Positions 1 to 9,772 of a stretch of 64,000 nucleotides of DNA are shown here, one piece after another. The stretch lies in NCBI RefSeq assembly GCF_000813725.1, contig NZ_JWLD01000044.1, positions 150,540-214,539 on the forward strand, read 5' to 3'. The stretch's first letter is position 1; each line of letters opens with the position of its first letter. Source of the DNA: Leisingera sp. ANG-Vp (GTDB lineage Bacteria; Pseudomonadota; Alphaproteobacteria; Rhodobacterales; Rhodobacteraceae). The position numbers were made by a program, and so were the translations under genes. Under the pieces are notes generated by a model, which ran no database searches, was not told where the DNA came from, and saw only the letters and a list, made by a program, of their open reading frames with translations.

Positions 1-36
1 AACGAAGAACTGCGCGCCGAATATCTGGCGATCTGA
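1..36 (+). CDS. C-terminal end of an unidentified protein (partial)
   Basis: The first 36 bases read in frame as an 11-residue tail (NEELRAEYLAI) ending in TGA. The rest lies outside the window, so no function can be given. A hairpin followed by a T run at 87-120 fits a transcript end for this gene. The open frame could be chance, but its position just ahead of a good terminator supports a real gene end. Confidence 0.5.
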   Translation, partial: NEELRAEYLAI

Positions 37-86
37 AGACTTCATCTCCGTCGTGCCGGCCACCTGCGTGCCGGCATTGGCAGACT

Positions 87-120
87 GAGGCCGGCTCTCC
101 CCCTGAGCCGGCCTCTTTTT
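87..120 (+). terminator. Rho-independent terminator
   Basis: An 11-bp perfect inverted repeat (GAGGCCGGCTC / GAGCCGGCCTC) with a 7-nt loop is followed directly by five T. It probably ends the transcript of the partial gene at the left edge. Confidence 0.85.
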
Positions 121-295
121 GCATCCCTGCAGGCAGCCCCCGTTTTCGCGGCATAAACCCGGGTTATACGCCGCGGTTTTCCACCCGGATCCTACCTGGC
201 GCCTATTCAGCCCTGACCTCTTTGACCCGATGTCACTGCCACGGACCGCGCTTCTCTGGTGCGGAACCATCGCAACCGCAGAAAGGACAAAGATC

Positions 296-559
296 ATGAA
301 CAATTCCCTGAAACTCCTGGCACTCGCCCTCACCCTGCCTGCCGCAGCCGCCTTTGCCTCTGGCGCCGCCCCCAGCCCGGAGACCGAAACCAAGATCCGC
401 GACCTGCTGACCGGCCAGGGCTATGAGGTGACCGAAATCGAAGCCGAAGACGGCATGTTCGAAGCCGAAGCCACCAAGGACGGGAAGGCCTTCGAGTTCT
501 ACCTGAACGAACAGCTTGAGGTGGTGAAGATCGAAGACGACAGCGAAGACGACGACTGA
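296..559 (+). CDS. Small exported PepSY-domain protein
   Basis: An 87-residue protein. The ATG at 296 is preferred over upstream starts because it begins a clean Sec signal peptide (residues 1-22, MNNSLKLLALALTLPAAAAF) and follows an AGAAAGGA ribosome site. The mature part has the short PepSY layout: a helix (ETKIRDLLTGQGYEVTEIEA) then strands (FEAEATKDGKAFEFYL), ending in an acidic EDDSEDDD tail. PepSY domains are usually periplasmic and bind proteins or are linked to redox or metal handling. It lies 58 bp ahead of a cytochrome b561 gene and probably shares its operon, so a role beside that cytochrome is likely but unproven. Confidence 0.8.
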   Translation: MNNSLKLLALALTLPAAAAFASGAAPSPETETKIRDLLTGQGYEVTEIEAEDGMFEAEATKDGKAFEFYLNEQLEVVKIEDDSEDDD

Positions 560-617
560 TCAGCCATTTGAACCGCCGCGGACGCTCCAGCAGCGTCCGC
601 GGCCGGAAGGATAGACC

Positions 618-1154
618 ATGCAAAATTCATATGTCTGGGATCCCATTGTGCGGCTGTTCCATTGGCTGCTTGCCGGCAGTTTCATTGCCAACGCGCTGTT
701 TACCGATCCGGACGGCACCCTTCACCACAACATCGGCTACTTCATTGCCGCTCTTGTCGGCTGCCGCCTTGTCTGGGGGCTCATCGGCAGCCGCCATGCC
801 CGGTTCTCCAGCTTTCCGCCCAGTTTCAAGGCCGCCGCACGGCAGCTCGAAGACATCGCCGTCTGGCGCAGAGGCAGCCACAAGGGCCACTCCCCTCTGG
901 GCGCGCTGATGATCTACAATCTGCTCCTCTCCCTGCTGGGCATTGCTTTGACCGGCTGGATGCTGACGACAGAGCCGTTTCTCCATTCCGCCGGAACAGA
1001 GGCTCTGCACGAGATCCTGGTCCATTGGGCAGAGGCATCGGTCCTTCTGCATGTTGCTGCGGTGCTGTTTGAAACCCGCCGCACCAAAGTCAGGCTGGCC
1101 CGGGCGATGATCACCGGCTACAAGAACCTGCCAGACAGCTCAGCGGAGACCTGA
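618..1154 (+). CDS. Cytochrome b561-family membrane protein
   Basis: A 178-residue integral membrane protein of the bacterial cytochrome b561 (Ni/Fe-hydrogenase b-type) family, which moves electrons across or along the inner membrane through two b hemes. The start motif WDPIVRLFHWLLAG with its conserved His, the HHNIGYF segment, and later His residues (HEILVHW, LLHVAAVLFETRR) are typical heme ligands in four predicted membrane helices. The ribosome site GGAAGG precedes ATG 618. The gene sits between the PepSY protein gene and a membrane LuxR gene that starts 2 bp after its stop, so the three are probably co-transcribed. Its electron donor and acceptor cannot be told from the sequence. Confidence 0.88.
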   Translation: MQNSYVWDPIVRLFHWLLAGSFIANALFTDPDGTLHHNIGYFIAALVGCRLVWGLIGSRHARFSSFPPSFKAAARQLEDIAVWRRGSHKGHSPLGALMIYNLLLSLLGIALTGWMLTTEPFLHSAGTEALHEILVHWAEASVLLHVAAVLFETRRTKVRLARAMITGYKNLPDSSAET

Positions 1155-1156
1155 AC

Positions 1157-1705
1157 ATGCCCTCAAACCGGCAGGGGCCGGCCAAGCCCTGGATCCTGAT
1201 TGCCGTCATCGCCGTGCAGGCCCTCTGCGCGGCGGTGTTTCTGGGAGACATGTTCGCTGATCTGTCCGGCATGGAGGCTGGCGAGGCGGCGCAAGGCGAA
1301 GGGCCGCATGCCTATGTCGAAGGGCTGGCTGCCGTTGCTCTGCTGGCCGCCATCGTGATCGAGGTCCGCATCCTGATGTGGCTGCTGCGGCGCAAGGCGC
1401 ATCTGGAGGACAGCCTGAGCTCGGCCCAAGCCGCGGTGCAGGATGTGATTGACGCCGAGTTCGCCAACTGGGGTCTGACTCCGGCCGAGCTGGACGTGGC
1501 AAACTTCCTGGTGAAGGGATTGCCGACCGCTGAAATCGCCGCCATGCGCGGCAGCGCCGAGGGCACCGTCAAGGCGCAGCTCAATGCCATCTACCGCAAG
1601 TCCGGCACCAGCAACCGGGCGGAACTGATGAGCCTGCTGATCGACACCATGATGGGGCAGCGGCAGACGGAACCAGCTGCAGACACTGCCGCCCGCTCCG
1701 CCTGA
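1157..1705 (+). CDS. Membrane-anchored LuxR-type transcriptional regulator
   Basis: A 182-residue protein. The first half has two hydrophobic segments (about residues 9-31 and 51-73, WILIAVIAVQALCAAVFLG and VEGLAAVALLAAIVIEVRIL). A short charged helix and a C-terminal LuxR/GerE helix-turn-helix (about 106-165, LTPAELDVANFLVKGLPTAE ... GTVKAQLNAIYRKSG) follow. It has no receiver or autoinducer-binding domain. This membrane-HTH layout suggests that DNA binding is gated by an event at the membrane, perhaps the redox state of the adjacent cytochrome b561; that is inference. Its stop lies 7 bp from the convergent acyl-CoA synthetase gene. Confidence 0.85.
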   Translation: MPSNRQGPAKPWILIAVIAVQALCAAVFLGDMFADLSGMEAGEAAQGEGPHAYVEGLAAVALLAAIVIEVRILMWLLRRKAHLEDSLSSAQAAVQDVIDAEFANWGLTPAELDVANFLVKGLPTAEIAAMRGSAEGTVKAQLNAIYRKSGTSNRAELMSLLIDTMMGQRQTEPAADTAARSA

Positions 1706-1712
1706 CCGGCTG

Positions 1713-3209
1713 CTACAGCATCTTGCGCAGTTCGGTTTTCAGCACCTTGCCATAGTTGTTCTTGGGCAGCTCCGCGATACGCAGATAGGCTTTGGGCCGT
1801 TTGAACCGGGCGATCTGGCTGTTGCACAGTGCATCCAGCTCAGCGTCCGTCGCGTCACCGACGACAAAGGCCACCACTTCCTCGCCCCAATCCGCATGGG
1901 GCCGGCCCACCACCGAAACTTCCTGAACCTGCGGGTGCATCAGCAGCACCTCCTCGACTTCGCGCGGGTAGACGTTGGAGCCGCCGGTAATGATCAGATC
2001 CTTGGAACGGTCCTGCAGCGTCAGATAGCCGTCCTCGTCCATCACCCCCATGTCGCCGGTCATCAGCCAGCCATTGACCAGCGTCTTGGCCGTGGCCTCC
2101 GGGTTCTGCCAGTAACCGGGCATCACCGCATCGCCGCGCACCATGATCTCGCCATGGCTGCCCGCGGGCAGGAATTCTCCCTCCGGCGTGCCGATCCGCA
2201 CCTCAACCACGCTCTGCGCTGTGCCGACGCTAGCCAGGCGATCTTTCCAGCGCGGATGGGTGCGGTCCTGCACATCGTGCCGGGACAAAGCGGTGATCGC
2301 CATCGGGCATTCGCCCTGCCCGTAGACCTGCACAAAGACGGGGCCGAAGTGCTCCACCGCCTCGATGATGTCGGCCACATACATCGGCCCGCCGGCATAG
2401 ACCACGGTGCGCAGGCCCTCGCCCTTGCGGCCCAGCTGCTTGGCCACCGCTGTCATCCGCGTGACCATGGTTGGTGCGGCAAACATGTGGACCCGGCCGA
2501 AATGGGCAGCCAGATCGAAAATCTCCGCCTCGTCAAAGCCGCCCGACACCGGACAGACATGCGCGGCACCTGCCAAAACATGCTGGATCGCATAGATCCC
2601 GGCGCCGTGGCTCATCGGCGCCGCATAAAGCGCGTGATCTTCGCGGCTCACCTGGTCCACGTCCGAAAAATAGGCAAGAGCCATGTTCATCAGCATCCGG
2701 TGGGTGATCATCACTCCTTTGGGCCGCCCGGTGGTGCCGGAAGTGTAAAACAGCCAGGCCAGATCGTCCGGCGCACGGGACACCGGGGCCGCCACCGGTT
2801 CCGCCTGCATCGCCTGTTCATAATCCGAACCAGCAATGTCCACGCAACGGACCCCGGCCTCGGTTGCGGCAACGGCTTCCGTCAGCCCGGGCGAGGTAAA
2901 CACCAGCCGCGCGCCTGAGTTCTGCAGGATGAACTCGGCCTCCTTGCCATGCAGCTTGGCATTGATCGGCACCGCCGCGGCCCCAGCGCACCAGATGCCG
3001 TAAAGCGCAACCAGATAGTCCGGGCAGTTCTTCATGAAAATGCCAACCCGGTCCCCTGGCTGAACCCCTTGCGCCTGCAGCCATCCCGCCACAGATGCCG
3101 CCCGCGCATGGAAACCTGCATAGTCCGCAACCATCACCTGCCCGTGATACAGTGCTGGCCGTGCTCCCTCTGCTGCTGCCATTCGCTGCAGCCATACTGC
3201 CAAGTTCAT
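1713..3209 (-). CDS. Class I adenylate-forming acyl-CoA synthetase
   Basis: About 498 residues of the AMP-binding family, which activates a carboxylic acid to acyl-AMP and then acyl-CoA. The P-loop-like motif FYTSGTTGRPKGVMITH and the C-terminal DRSKDLIITGGSNVYPREVE hinge are intact, as is the late catalytic-lysine region (PKNNYGKVLKTELRKML). Start 3209 is chosen because a GGAGAGGA ribosome site precedes it and the product then begins MNLAVWLQRMAA, normal for the family. Substrate is unknown; medium-chain or aromatic acids are possible. The gene diverges from a PAS-LuxR regulator, and the shared 95-bp gap holds a TACCCGGGTA palindrome. Confidence 0.88.
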   Translation of the reverse strand: MNLAVWLQRMAAAEGARPALYHGQVMVADYAGFHARAASVAGWLQAQGVQPGDRVGIFMKNCPDYLVALYGIWCAGAAAVPINAKLHGKEAEFILQNSGARLVFTSPGLTEAVAATEAGVRCVDIAGSDYEQAMQAEPVAAPVSRAPDDLAWLFYTSGTTGRPKGVMITHRMLMNMALAYFSDVDQVSREDHALYAAPMSHGAGIYAIQHVLAGAAHVCPVSGGFDEAEIFDLAAHFGRVHMFAAPTMVTRMTAVAKQLGRKGEGLRTVVYAGGPMYVADIIEAVEHFGPVFVQVYGQGECPMAITALSRHDVQDRTHPRWKDRLASVGTAQSVVEVRIGTPEGEFLPAGSHGEIMVRGDAVMPGYWQNPEATAKTLVNGWLMTGDMGVMDEDGYLTLQDRSKDLIITGGSNVYPREVEEVLLMHPQVQEVSVVGRPHADWGEEVVAFVVGDATDAELDALCNSQIARFKRPKAYLRIAELPKNNYGKVLKTELRKML

Positions 3210-3284
3210 TTGCCCATCCTCTCCGGCTTGCCCCGCGGCGCGCAACGTGGCACGCAAGGGCAAGCCCCTTCAATTCCGAAGAAA

Positions 3285-3294
3285 TACCCGGGTA
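3285..3294. promoter_or_regulatory. Putative LuxR-type operator (TACCCGGGTA)
   Basis: A perfect 10-bp palindrome made of TACCC and GGGTA half sites lies 10 bp ahead of the PAS-LuxR start. It sits within a direct repeat of AGAAATACC at 3280-3288 and 3294-3302. NarL/FixJ-type GerE domains often bind TAC-containing half sites, so autoregulation and control of the divergent synthetase gene are plausible. Confidence 0.45.
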
Positions 3295-3304
3295 GAAATA
3301 CCAT

Positions 3305-3841
3305 ATGAGCGATCTTGCCTTTGACCACGCCCCTGTGGGCCTTGCCGTGCTGGAACGCCGCGTCATCACGCGGTGCAACCTGCAATTCGCCGCCACCTTC
3401 GGCGGTGCCCCAGGGGACTACACCGGGATGCCGGTGGCTGAGCTCTACCCCAGCCGCGAAGACTACCAGCGCATCGGCGCCGTGCTGCAGCAGCCCGAGG
3501 CGCAAAGCGGCAGCTATAATGACGAGCGTATCATGCGCCGCCGCGCTGGTGAATTGTTCTGGTGCCGGGTGCGCGGCCGCTCGGTCACGCCCGAGGCGCC
3601 GTTTCAAACCGGCGTCTGGTCCTTTGCCGACATCTCCGAGGACCGCCCGGTGGTCTCGCTCACTCCGCGCGAGCGCGAAGTGGCGATCCTGACCTGCAAG
3701 GGGCTGTCGGCCAAGGAAATCGGCAAGCAGCTTGATCTGTCCTACCGCACCGTGGAAAGCCACCGCGCGCATCTGCTGCAGAAGTTCGGCGCCCGCAAGC
3801 TGCCGGAACTTGTGGCCAAGCTGACCGGCATGCCGCTGTAG
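3305..3841 (+). CDS. PAS-domain LuxR-family transcriptional regulator
   Basis: A 178-residue protein with an N-terminal PAS fold (about 1-115, including RRRAGELFWCRVRGRSV) and a C-terminal LuxR/GerE DNA-binding domain (about 118-178, LTPREREVAILTCKGLSAKE ... YRTVESHRAHLLQKFG). No signal peptide or membrane segment is visible, so it is a cytoplasmic sensor; the PAS ligand is unknown. It diverges from the acyl-CoA synthetase gene and probably controls it. No clear Shine-Dalgarno sequence precedes ATG 3305, where the upstream bases are an AT-rich AAATACCAT. Confidence 0.85.
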   Translation: MSDLAFDHAPVGLAVLERRVITRCNLQFAATFGGAPGDYTGMPVAELYPSREDYQRIGAVLQQPEAQSGSYNDERIMRRRAGELFWCRVRGRSVTPEAPFQTGVWSFADISEDRPVVSLTPREREVAILTCKGLSAKEIGKQLDLSYRTVESHRAHLLQKFGARKLPELVAKLTGMPL

Positions 3842-4008
3842 CAAGAAAAAGCGGCGGGCGATTGCAAATCCGTCAATCTGTCTCCATGTTACGCCAAGCA
3901 TCGACAGCGCTTCACTTGCAGGAATGCTTGCCGTATAAGCGCGCTAATTTCCTGCCTGCCGGATCATTGTGACCCCGGAAGGCATGTCGGAACCGGCTTG
4001 AGGACAAA

Positions 4009-4512
4009 ATGACGAACAAAACTCACGAAGCGGATGTGGCCTTCATCAAGGCGCTGGCGGAACTGCTGCGCGAAAACGATCTGACCGAGCTGCAGGTCAA
4101 ACGGGAATACGGCGAGGACGACAGCCTGAATGTCTGTGTCTCCCGCCAGACCGCAGTGGCCGCCGCTCCGGTTCAGGTTGCCGTGCCTGCCGCCGCGGCC
4201 CCGGCCCCGGTTGCTGCCGCCGCCGCTCCTGCCGCTCCGGCCCCCGCAGCAGCCGCTGCCGAAGATCCGGCCAGCCACCCGGGCGCCGTGCCCTCGCCGA
4301 TGGTCGGCACCGTTTACCTGCAGCCCGAGCCGGGCGCGGCCGCCTTTATTTCTGTTGGCCAGCAGGTCAGCGAAGGCGACACCCTGCTGATCATCGAGGC
4401 GATGAAGACCATGAACCACATCCCGGCGCCGAAATCCGGCACCGTGAAGCGCATCCTGGTCGAAGACGGCGCCGCCGTGGAATTCGGAACCCCCCTGGCC
4501 ATCATCGAGTAA
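4009..4512 (+). CDS. accB: Biotin carboxyl carrier protein of acetyl-CoA carboxylase
   Basis: A 167-residue protein carrying the biotin used by acetyl-CoA carboxylase in the first step of fatty-acid synthesis. The order is an N-terminal helix region, an Ala/Pro-rich linker (about 45-90) and the C-terminal biotinyl domain. The biotin-accepting Lys lies in [11 protein letters not shown], where Thr replaces the more common Met or Leu after the Lys. GAGGA precedes ATG 4009. accC follows 9 bp later in the usual accBC operon. A possible promoter lies in the 167-bp gap upstream, where TATAAG at about 3933 could be the -10. Confidence 0.97.
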   Translation: MTNKTHEADVAFIKALAELLRENDLTELQVKREYGEDDSLNVCVSRQTAVAAAPVQVAVPAAAAPAPVAAAAAPAAPAPAAAAAEDPASHPGAVPSPMVGTVYLQPEPGAAAFISVGQQVSEGDTLLIIEAMKTMNHIPAPKSGTVKRILVEDGAAVEFGTPLAIIE

Positions 4513-4521
4513 GGGTCTGCC

Positions 4522-5871
4522 ATGTTTGACAAGATCCTGATTGCCAACCGGGGCGAGATCGCCCTGCGCGTGATCCGCGCCTGCCGGGAAATGGGCATCA
4601 AATCGGTTGCGGTGCACTCCACCGCCGACGCCGATGCAATGCACGTCCGCATGGCCGATGAATCGGTCTGCATCGGCCCGCCGTCCGGCACCCAAAGCTA
4701 CCTGTCGATCCCGGCCATCATCTCGGCCTGCGAGATCACCGGCGCCCAGGCGATCCACCCGGGCTATGGCTTCCTGTCGGAAAACGCCAATTTCGTGCAG
4801 ATCATCGAGGACCACGGGCTGACCTTCATCGGCCCCTCGGCCGAGCATATCCGCATCATGGGTGACAAGATCACCGCCAAGGAAACCGCCAAGAACCTCG
4901 GGATCCCCGTTGTTCCGGGCTCCGACGGCGGCGTGCCCGACGTGACCACCGCCAAGAAGGTGGCCGCGGACATGGGCTACCCGGTGATCATCAAGGCCAC
5001 CGCCGGCGGCGGCGGCCGCGGCATGAAAGTGGCGCTGAACGAGGCCGAACTGGAAATCGCCTTCTCCACCGCCCGTTCCGAGGCCAAGGCTGCTTTCGGC
5101 AATGACGAAGTATATATGGAGAAATACCTCCAGAAGCCGCGTCATATCGAGGTTCAGGTCTTTGGCGACGGCAAAGAGACCGGCATCCACCTGGCCGAGC
5201 GCGACTGCTCGCTGCAGCGCCGCCACCAGAAAGTGTTCGAAGAGGCCCCCGGCCCCTGCATCACCCCGGAAGAACGCGCCAAGATTGGCAAAATCTGTGC
5301 CGATGCGATCGGCAAGATGGGCTATGCCGGCGCCGGCACCGTCGAGTTCCTGTACGAGGACGGCGAGTTCTATTTCATCGAGATGAACACCCGTCTGCAG
5401 GTGGAGCATCCGGTGACCGAGGCCATCTTTGGCGTCGACCTGGTGCGCGAGCAGATCCGGGTGGCCGAAGGGCTGCCGATGTCGTTCACCCAGGACGACC
5501 TGGAGATCAACGGCCACGCCATCGAAGTGCGGATCAACGCCGAGAAACTGCCGAACTTTGCCCCCTGCCCGGGCAAGATCACCGCATTCCACGCCCCTGG
5601 CGGCCTGGGCGTGCGGATGGATTCGGCGCTTTATGACGGCTACTCGATCCCGCCCTATTACGACTCGCTGATCGGCAAGCTGATCGTGCACGGCCGCGAC
5701 CGGACCGAGGCGCTGGCGCGTCTGAACCGCGCGTTGGGCGAGCTGATCATCGACGGCATCGACACCACCGTGCCGCTGTTCCACGCACTGCTGCAGGAGC
5801 AGGACATCCACACCGGCGACTACGGCATCCACTGGCTGGAGCGCTGGCTGGAAGAAAACACACCCGGCTGA
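4522..5871 (+). CDS. accC: Biotin carboxylase subunit of acetyl-CoA carboxylase
   Basis: A 449-residue protein, the same length as the Escherichia coli enzyme. It carboxylates the biotin on AccB using ATP and bicarbonate. Typical motifs are [20 protein letters not shown] at the N-terminus, the Gly-rich ATP-grasp loop [25 protein letters not shown], and the catalytic region [16 protein letters not shown]. It is the second gene of accBC and is followed by a strong terminator at 5884-5916. Confidence 0.98.
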   Translation: MFDKILIANRGEIALRVIRACREMGIKSVAVHSTADADAMHVRMADESVCIGPPSGTQSYLSIPAIISACEITGAQAIHPGYGFLSENANFVQIIEDHGLTFIGPSAEHIRIMGDKITAKETAKNLGIPVVPGSDGGVPDVTTAKKVAADMGYPVIIKATAGGGGRGMKVALNEAELEIAFSTARSEAKAAFGNDEVYMEKYLQKPRHIEVQVFGDGKETGIHLAERDCSLQRRHQKVFEEAPGPCITPEERAKIGKICADAIGKMGYAGAGTVEFLYEDGEFYFIEMNTRLQVEHPVTEAIFGVDLVREQIRVAEGLPMSFTQDDLEINGHAIEVRINAEKLPNFAPCPGKITAFHAPGGLGVRMDSALYDGYSIPPYYDSLIGKLIVHGRDRTEALARLNRALGELIIDGIDTTVPLFHALLQEQDIHTGDYGIHWLERWLEENTPG

Positions 5872-5883
5872 GCCTGGTATCTC

Positions 5884-5916
5884 AAACGGGGCGCGCCGCT
5901 GGCAGCGCCCCGTTTT
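5884..5916 (+). terminator. Rho-independent terminator of accBC
   Basis: Arms AAACGGGGCGC and GCGCCCCGTTT pair over 11 bp around a 10-nt loop, with the T run included in the right arm. The hairpin starts 12 bp after the accC stop. Confidence 0.85.
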
Positions 5917-5954
5917 ACATTTCCCTGTCTTTTGCCTTTATACTGCCCGGCACC

Positions 5955-6587
5955 ATGAGCTTGACTGCGGATCTCTTGCTGCACGCCTATTCCGCCGGTG
6001 TTTTCCCGATGGCCGAACACCGCGACGACCCCGAAGTATTCTGGGTCGACCCCAAGCGGCGGGGTATTCTGCCATTAGACGGGTTCCGCATGTCCCGTTC
6101 GCTGGCAAAACGCATCCGCAACGGCGGCTTTGAGATCACCGTGAACCGCGATTTTGCAGGCGTGGTGGACGGCTGCGCCGACCGCGCCGAAACTTGGATC
6201 AACAGCGAAATCCGCGACCGCTATCTGGATCTGCACTTGATGGGTAATGCCCATTCTCTGGAGGTCTGGCATCAGGGCGTGCTGGCAGGCGGCACCTATG
6301 GCGTCTCGCTGGGCGGGGCCTTCTTTGGCGAAAGCATGTTTTCGCGCCAGCGCGATGCTTCAAAGGTTGCATTGGCCTATCTGACCGACCGGCTGGTTCA
6401 GGCGGGCTATGTGCTTTGCGACACCCAGTTCCTGACCCCGCATCTGGCCTCGCTGGGCGGCATCGAAATCACCCGCGCCCGCTACCGCAGCCTGCTGCGC
6501 GAAGCCCTGTCAAAAAATGCGGATTTTGCGAGGCCTGCGGTGCCTGCGCCTCAGCTGCTGCTGCAGCGCATGACCCAGACGTCGTAA
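5955..6587 (+). CDS. aat: Leucyl/phenylalanyl-tRNA--protein transferase
   Basis: A 210-residue enzyme that adds Leu or Phe from aminoacyl-tRNA to proteins with N-terminal Arg or Lys, marking them for ClpAP degradation (N-degron pathway). Family motifs are [23 protein letters not shown] at the start (quoted in part: [17 protein letters not shown]), [20 protein letters not shown] and [20 protein letters not shown]. It is adjacent to accBC, a common alphaproteobacterial order. Its last 37 bases overlap the convergent DUF2155 gene. Confidence 0.96.
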   Translation: MSLTADLLLHAYSAGVFPMAEHRDDPEVFWVDPKRRGILPLDGFRMSRSLAKRIRNGGFEITVNRDFAGVVDGCADRAETWINSEIRDRYLDLHLMGNAHSLEVWHQGVLAGGTYGVSLGGAFFGESMFSRQRDASKVALAYLTDRLVQAGYVLCDTQFLTPHLASLGGIEITRARYRSLLREALSKNADFARPAVPAPQLLLQRMTQTS

Positions 6588-6913
6588 CGGCTGTGATCCA
6601 GCGCGTTCAGCGCCGGGCTGGAGGCGATCATCCAGCCCTGGAAATGAGTTGCCCCATTGCCGGGATCCCGCACGGAAAGATAGGCAAACGCGTCGCCGGT
6701 CGGGTTTTCCGCCGGATAGCGGCAGTCGGCCACGGTCACCAGCAGGCCGAACATCTCGGCGCTGGCTCCAATGGCCACCTCAGCGTCCATCGTGTGGCCG
6801 TTGACTTTGTCCAGCGCCCGCAGAACCGCAGCGTTGCCCTGCGCCGCCTGTTCCTGCCCCCAGGCAGGCACAGCCAGCAAGGCAGCCGTCAGTGCAGCGG
6901 CAAGACGCCTCAA
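6551..6913 (-). CDS. DUF2155 family exported protein
   Basis: A 120-residue protein with a Sec signal peptide ([19 protein letters not shown]) and a DUF2155 domain: [18 protein letters not shown], then [10 protein letters not shown], the [21 protein letters not shown] motif and the closing YDVWVMRC. Function is unknown. In alphaproteobacteria the family is conserved beside mlaD and the NDUFA12 homologue, as here. It overlaps the mlaD-like gene by 4 bp and converges on aat with a 37-bp overlap. Confidence 0.85.
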   Translation of the reverse strand: MRRLAAALTAALLAVPAWGQEQAAQGNAAVLRALDKVNGHTMDAEVAIGASAEMFGLLVTVADCRYPAENPTGDAFAYLSVRDPGNGATHFQGWMIASSPALNALDHSRYDVWVMRCSSS

Positions 6914-7362
6914 GACTCGTCCCCGCTGCCGGCCACAAACTTCACCAGCAGCGAGATCAGGCTGACAGCGCCCTGGGTGTCCTCGATCTCATCGCCGGCC
7001 TCAAAGGCAAAGGGCGAACCGCCCGGCATGATCTCAACAAAATTGCCTCCCAACAGGCCTTCGGAAGAGATGACAACGGCGCTGTCGTCGGGGATCTCGA
7101 TGCCATCCTGCACCGCAAACCGGGTGTCGGCGCGGAAGGTCTCGGGGTTCAAATCGACGCCGGTGACGGTGCCGATCTTGACACCGGCCAGCCGCACATC
7201 GGTGCCTACGCTGACCCCTTCCAGAGAGCGGAAAGAGGCACTCAGGTCATAGGTCGCGCCTGCGCGCGACAAACCGGCGGCCTGGCCTGCGTAAACGGCA
7301 AAGCCAATGGCTGCAGCCAGCACGACACCGCCGGCAAAAACTTCAGTAGGATTGTGGGACAT
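6910..7362 (-). CDS. mlaD: Outer-membrane lipid asymmetry protein MlaD (MCE domain)
   Basis: A 150-residue protein with one N-terminal membrane anchor (EVFAGGVVLAAAIGFAVYAG) and a single MCE domain (about 38-118, YDLSASFRSLEGVSVGTDVR ... GLLGGNFVEIMPGGS). MlaD is the periplasmic lipid-binding subunit of the inner-membrane Mla transporter, which returns misplaced phospholipid from the outer membrane. The other mla genes are not in this window. It is translationally coupled (ATGA overlap) to the DUF2155 gene downstream. Confidence 0.9.
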   Translation of the reverse strand: MSHNPTEVFAGGVVLAAAIGFAVYAGQAAGLSRAGATYDLSASFRSLEGVSVGTDVRLAGVKIGTVTGVDLNPETFRADTRFAVQDGIEIPDDSAVVISSEGLLGGNFVEIMPGGSPFAFEAGDEIEDTQGAVSLISLLVKFVAGSGDES

Positions 7363-7386
7363 GTAACCAGCCTTCTGGCAGATGTT

Positions 7387-7773
7387 TTATTCGGGCACCC
7401 AGGCTTCGTAGTCGCTGCGCTCTTTCGGCGCGCCGCCCGCCCGGATCGAGCCCGCCGGCGCATAAGCCATCATGGTGCCGGTCAGGTTTTCCTGATGCGG
7501 CTTTTCCCAGGCCTTGTGCTTCAGCGGCTTCTCACTCGGCACCTCGTCAAAGGTCCGGTGCAGCCAGCCGTGCCAGTCCGGGCTCACCCGCGAGGCTTCG
7601 GCTTCGCCGTTGAACATCACCCAGCGCTTGCTGTCGTCCGCGTTGCGGTAGAACACGTTGCCCTGATCATCTTCGCCGACTTTGACACCCTTGCGGCGGG
7701 TATAAAGCGCAGTGTTCAGGGTGGAACCGTTCCACCAGGTCACAGCGCGCAGAAGAGAGTTCAGGATTCCCAT
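7387..7773 (-). CDS. NDUFA12-family complex I accessory subunit
   Basis: A 128-residue homologue of the mitochondrial B17.2/NDUFA12 subunit of NADH:ubiquinone oxidoreductase, found in alphaproteobacteria. Conserved pieces are [31 protein letters not shown] (short form [18 protein letters not shown]), [20 protein letters not shown] and [10 protein letters not shown]. The gene lies outside any nuo operon, which is usual. CGGAGG precedes the ATG. It is followed on the same strand by mlaD and the DUF2155 gene. Confidence 0.92.
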   Translation of the reverse strand: MGILNSLLRAVTWWNGSTLNTALYTRRKGVKVGEDDQGNVFYRNADDSKRWVMFNGEAEASRVSPDWHGWLHRTFDEVPSEKPLKHKAWEKPHQENLTGTMMAYAPAGSIRAGGAPKERSDYEAWVPE

Positions 7774-7907
7774 GGGTGCCTCCGGATTTTTCCAGCTCTG
7801 ATATGGCTCAATTTCCTGCCGGGGTCCAGTGGCTTGCGTCCTCTGGGACTGTCCCCGGCGGGATTCGGCAATTTTGCCTCAGCCTTGTTTCCAAGGCCCT
7901 AACAGCT

Positions 7908-8273
7908 TTAGCCCTCTGCCGGGGCCAGAGCCGTGACTTCGATCTCAATGCGGAATTTCGGATCGATCAGATTGCACTCGATCATTGTCGCCGCCGGCGG
8001 GTTGGCGCCAAAGGCCTCTGCCAGAACCGGCCAGCAGGGTTCGAACTCGGCCGCATCCGGCAGGTAGTAGTTGACCCGCACCACATCGGCAAAACCGGCA
8101 CCCGCCTTCTCCAGCGCGGCGCCAATGGTTTCCAGCGCCGATTTGCACTGGGCCACAACATCGTCGCCCTGCCCCACGGTGCCCGCCACATGCACAAAAC
8201 CGCCGGCCACAACAGCCCGGCAATAACCAATCTTGGCCTCGAATTCTCCGCCGGAAGAAATCCGCTTGATCAT
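7908..8273 (-). CDS. RidA family protein
   Basis: A 121-residue member of the RidA/YjgF/UK114 family, trimers that hydrolyse reactive enamine/imine intermediates from pyridoxal-phosphate enzymes. Visible marks are GYCRAVVAGGFVHVAGTVGQ at the N-terminus, ADVVRVNYYLPDAAEF, and the C-terminal PPAATMIECNLIDPKFRIEIEVTA. The third region lacks the canonical RidA Arg (Arg105 in the archetype, usually R-x-V/A), so it may belong to an Rid subgroup with a different activity. It lies downstream of clpX, separated by a hairpin at 8292-8321; GAGAGAGA precedes the ATG. Confidence 0.85.
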   Translation of the reverse strand: MIKRISSGGEFEAKIGYCRAVVAGGFVHVAGTVGQGDDVVAQCKSALETIGAALEKAGAGFADVVRVNYYLPDAAEFEPCWPVLAEAFGANPPAATMIECNLIDPKFRIEIEVTALAPAEG

Positions 8274-8291
8274 GTCTCTCTCCTCAACATG

Positions 8292-8321
8292 AAAGCGGCG
8301 CGGAAATAACCGCGCCGCTTT
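8292..8321 (-). terminator. Terminator-like hairpin after clpX
   Basis: A perfect 12-bp stem (AAAGCGGCGCGG / CCGCGCCGCTTT) with a 6-nt loop lies 18 bp after the clpX stop. Only three T follow on the minus strand, so termination may be partial and allow read-through to the RidA gene. Confidence 0.7.
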
Positions 8322-8339
8322 GATAAAACGTTCTGCCTG

Positions 8340-9608
<1,269 letters not shown>

Positions 9609-9721
9609 GGTCTACCTTTCAGTCCGCTCAGTCTTCTGCGCCTGTGCTTCTGCGCCCGCGCTTTGGAGCAATCCAACTTTCGGCCAGCTTAAGCCACTGC
9701 TTAGGCCGCCACAATGTGAAA

Positions 9722-9751
9722 GTGTGCCCCAATTAAACTGCCGGGGCACAC
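9722..9751 (-). terminator. Hairpin between clpP and clpX
   Basis: A perfect 9-bp stem (GTGTGCCCC / GGGGCACAC) with a 12-nt loop lies 22 bp after the clpP stop. The following minus-strand bases (TTTCACATTG) give only a weak T run, so it could be a partial terminator or an mRNA end-stabilising structure. The clpX promoter probably lies between it and 9609. Confidence 0.55.
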
Positions 9752-9772
9752 GGGTGTTCACAAGGTCAAGCG

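Noticed and set aside
3964-5832. A 622-codon open frame on the minus strand opposite accB and accC
   Set aside because: It lies fully antisense to two well-identified genes, has the low-complexity composition expected of a GC-rich shadow frame, and matches no family.
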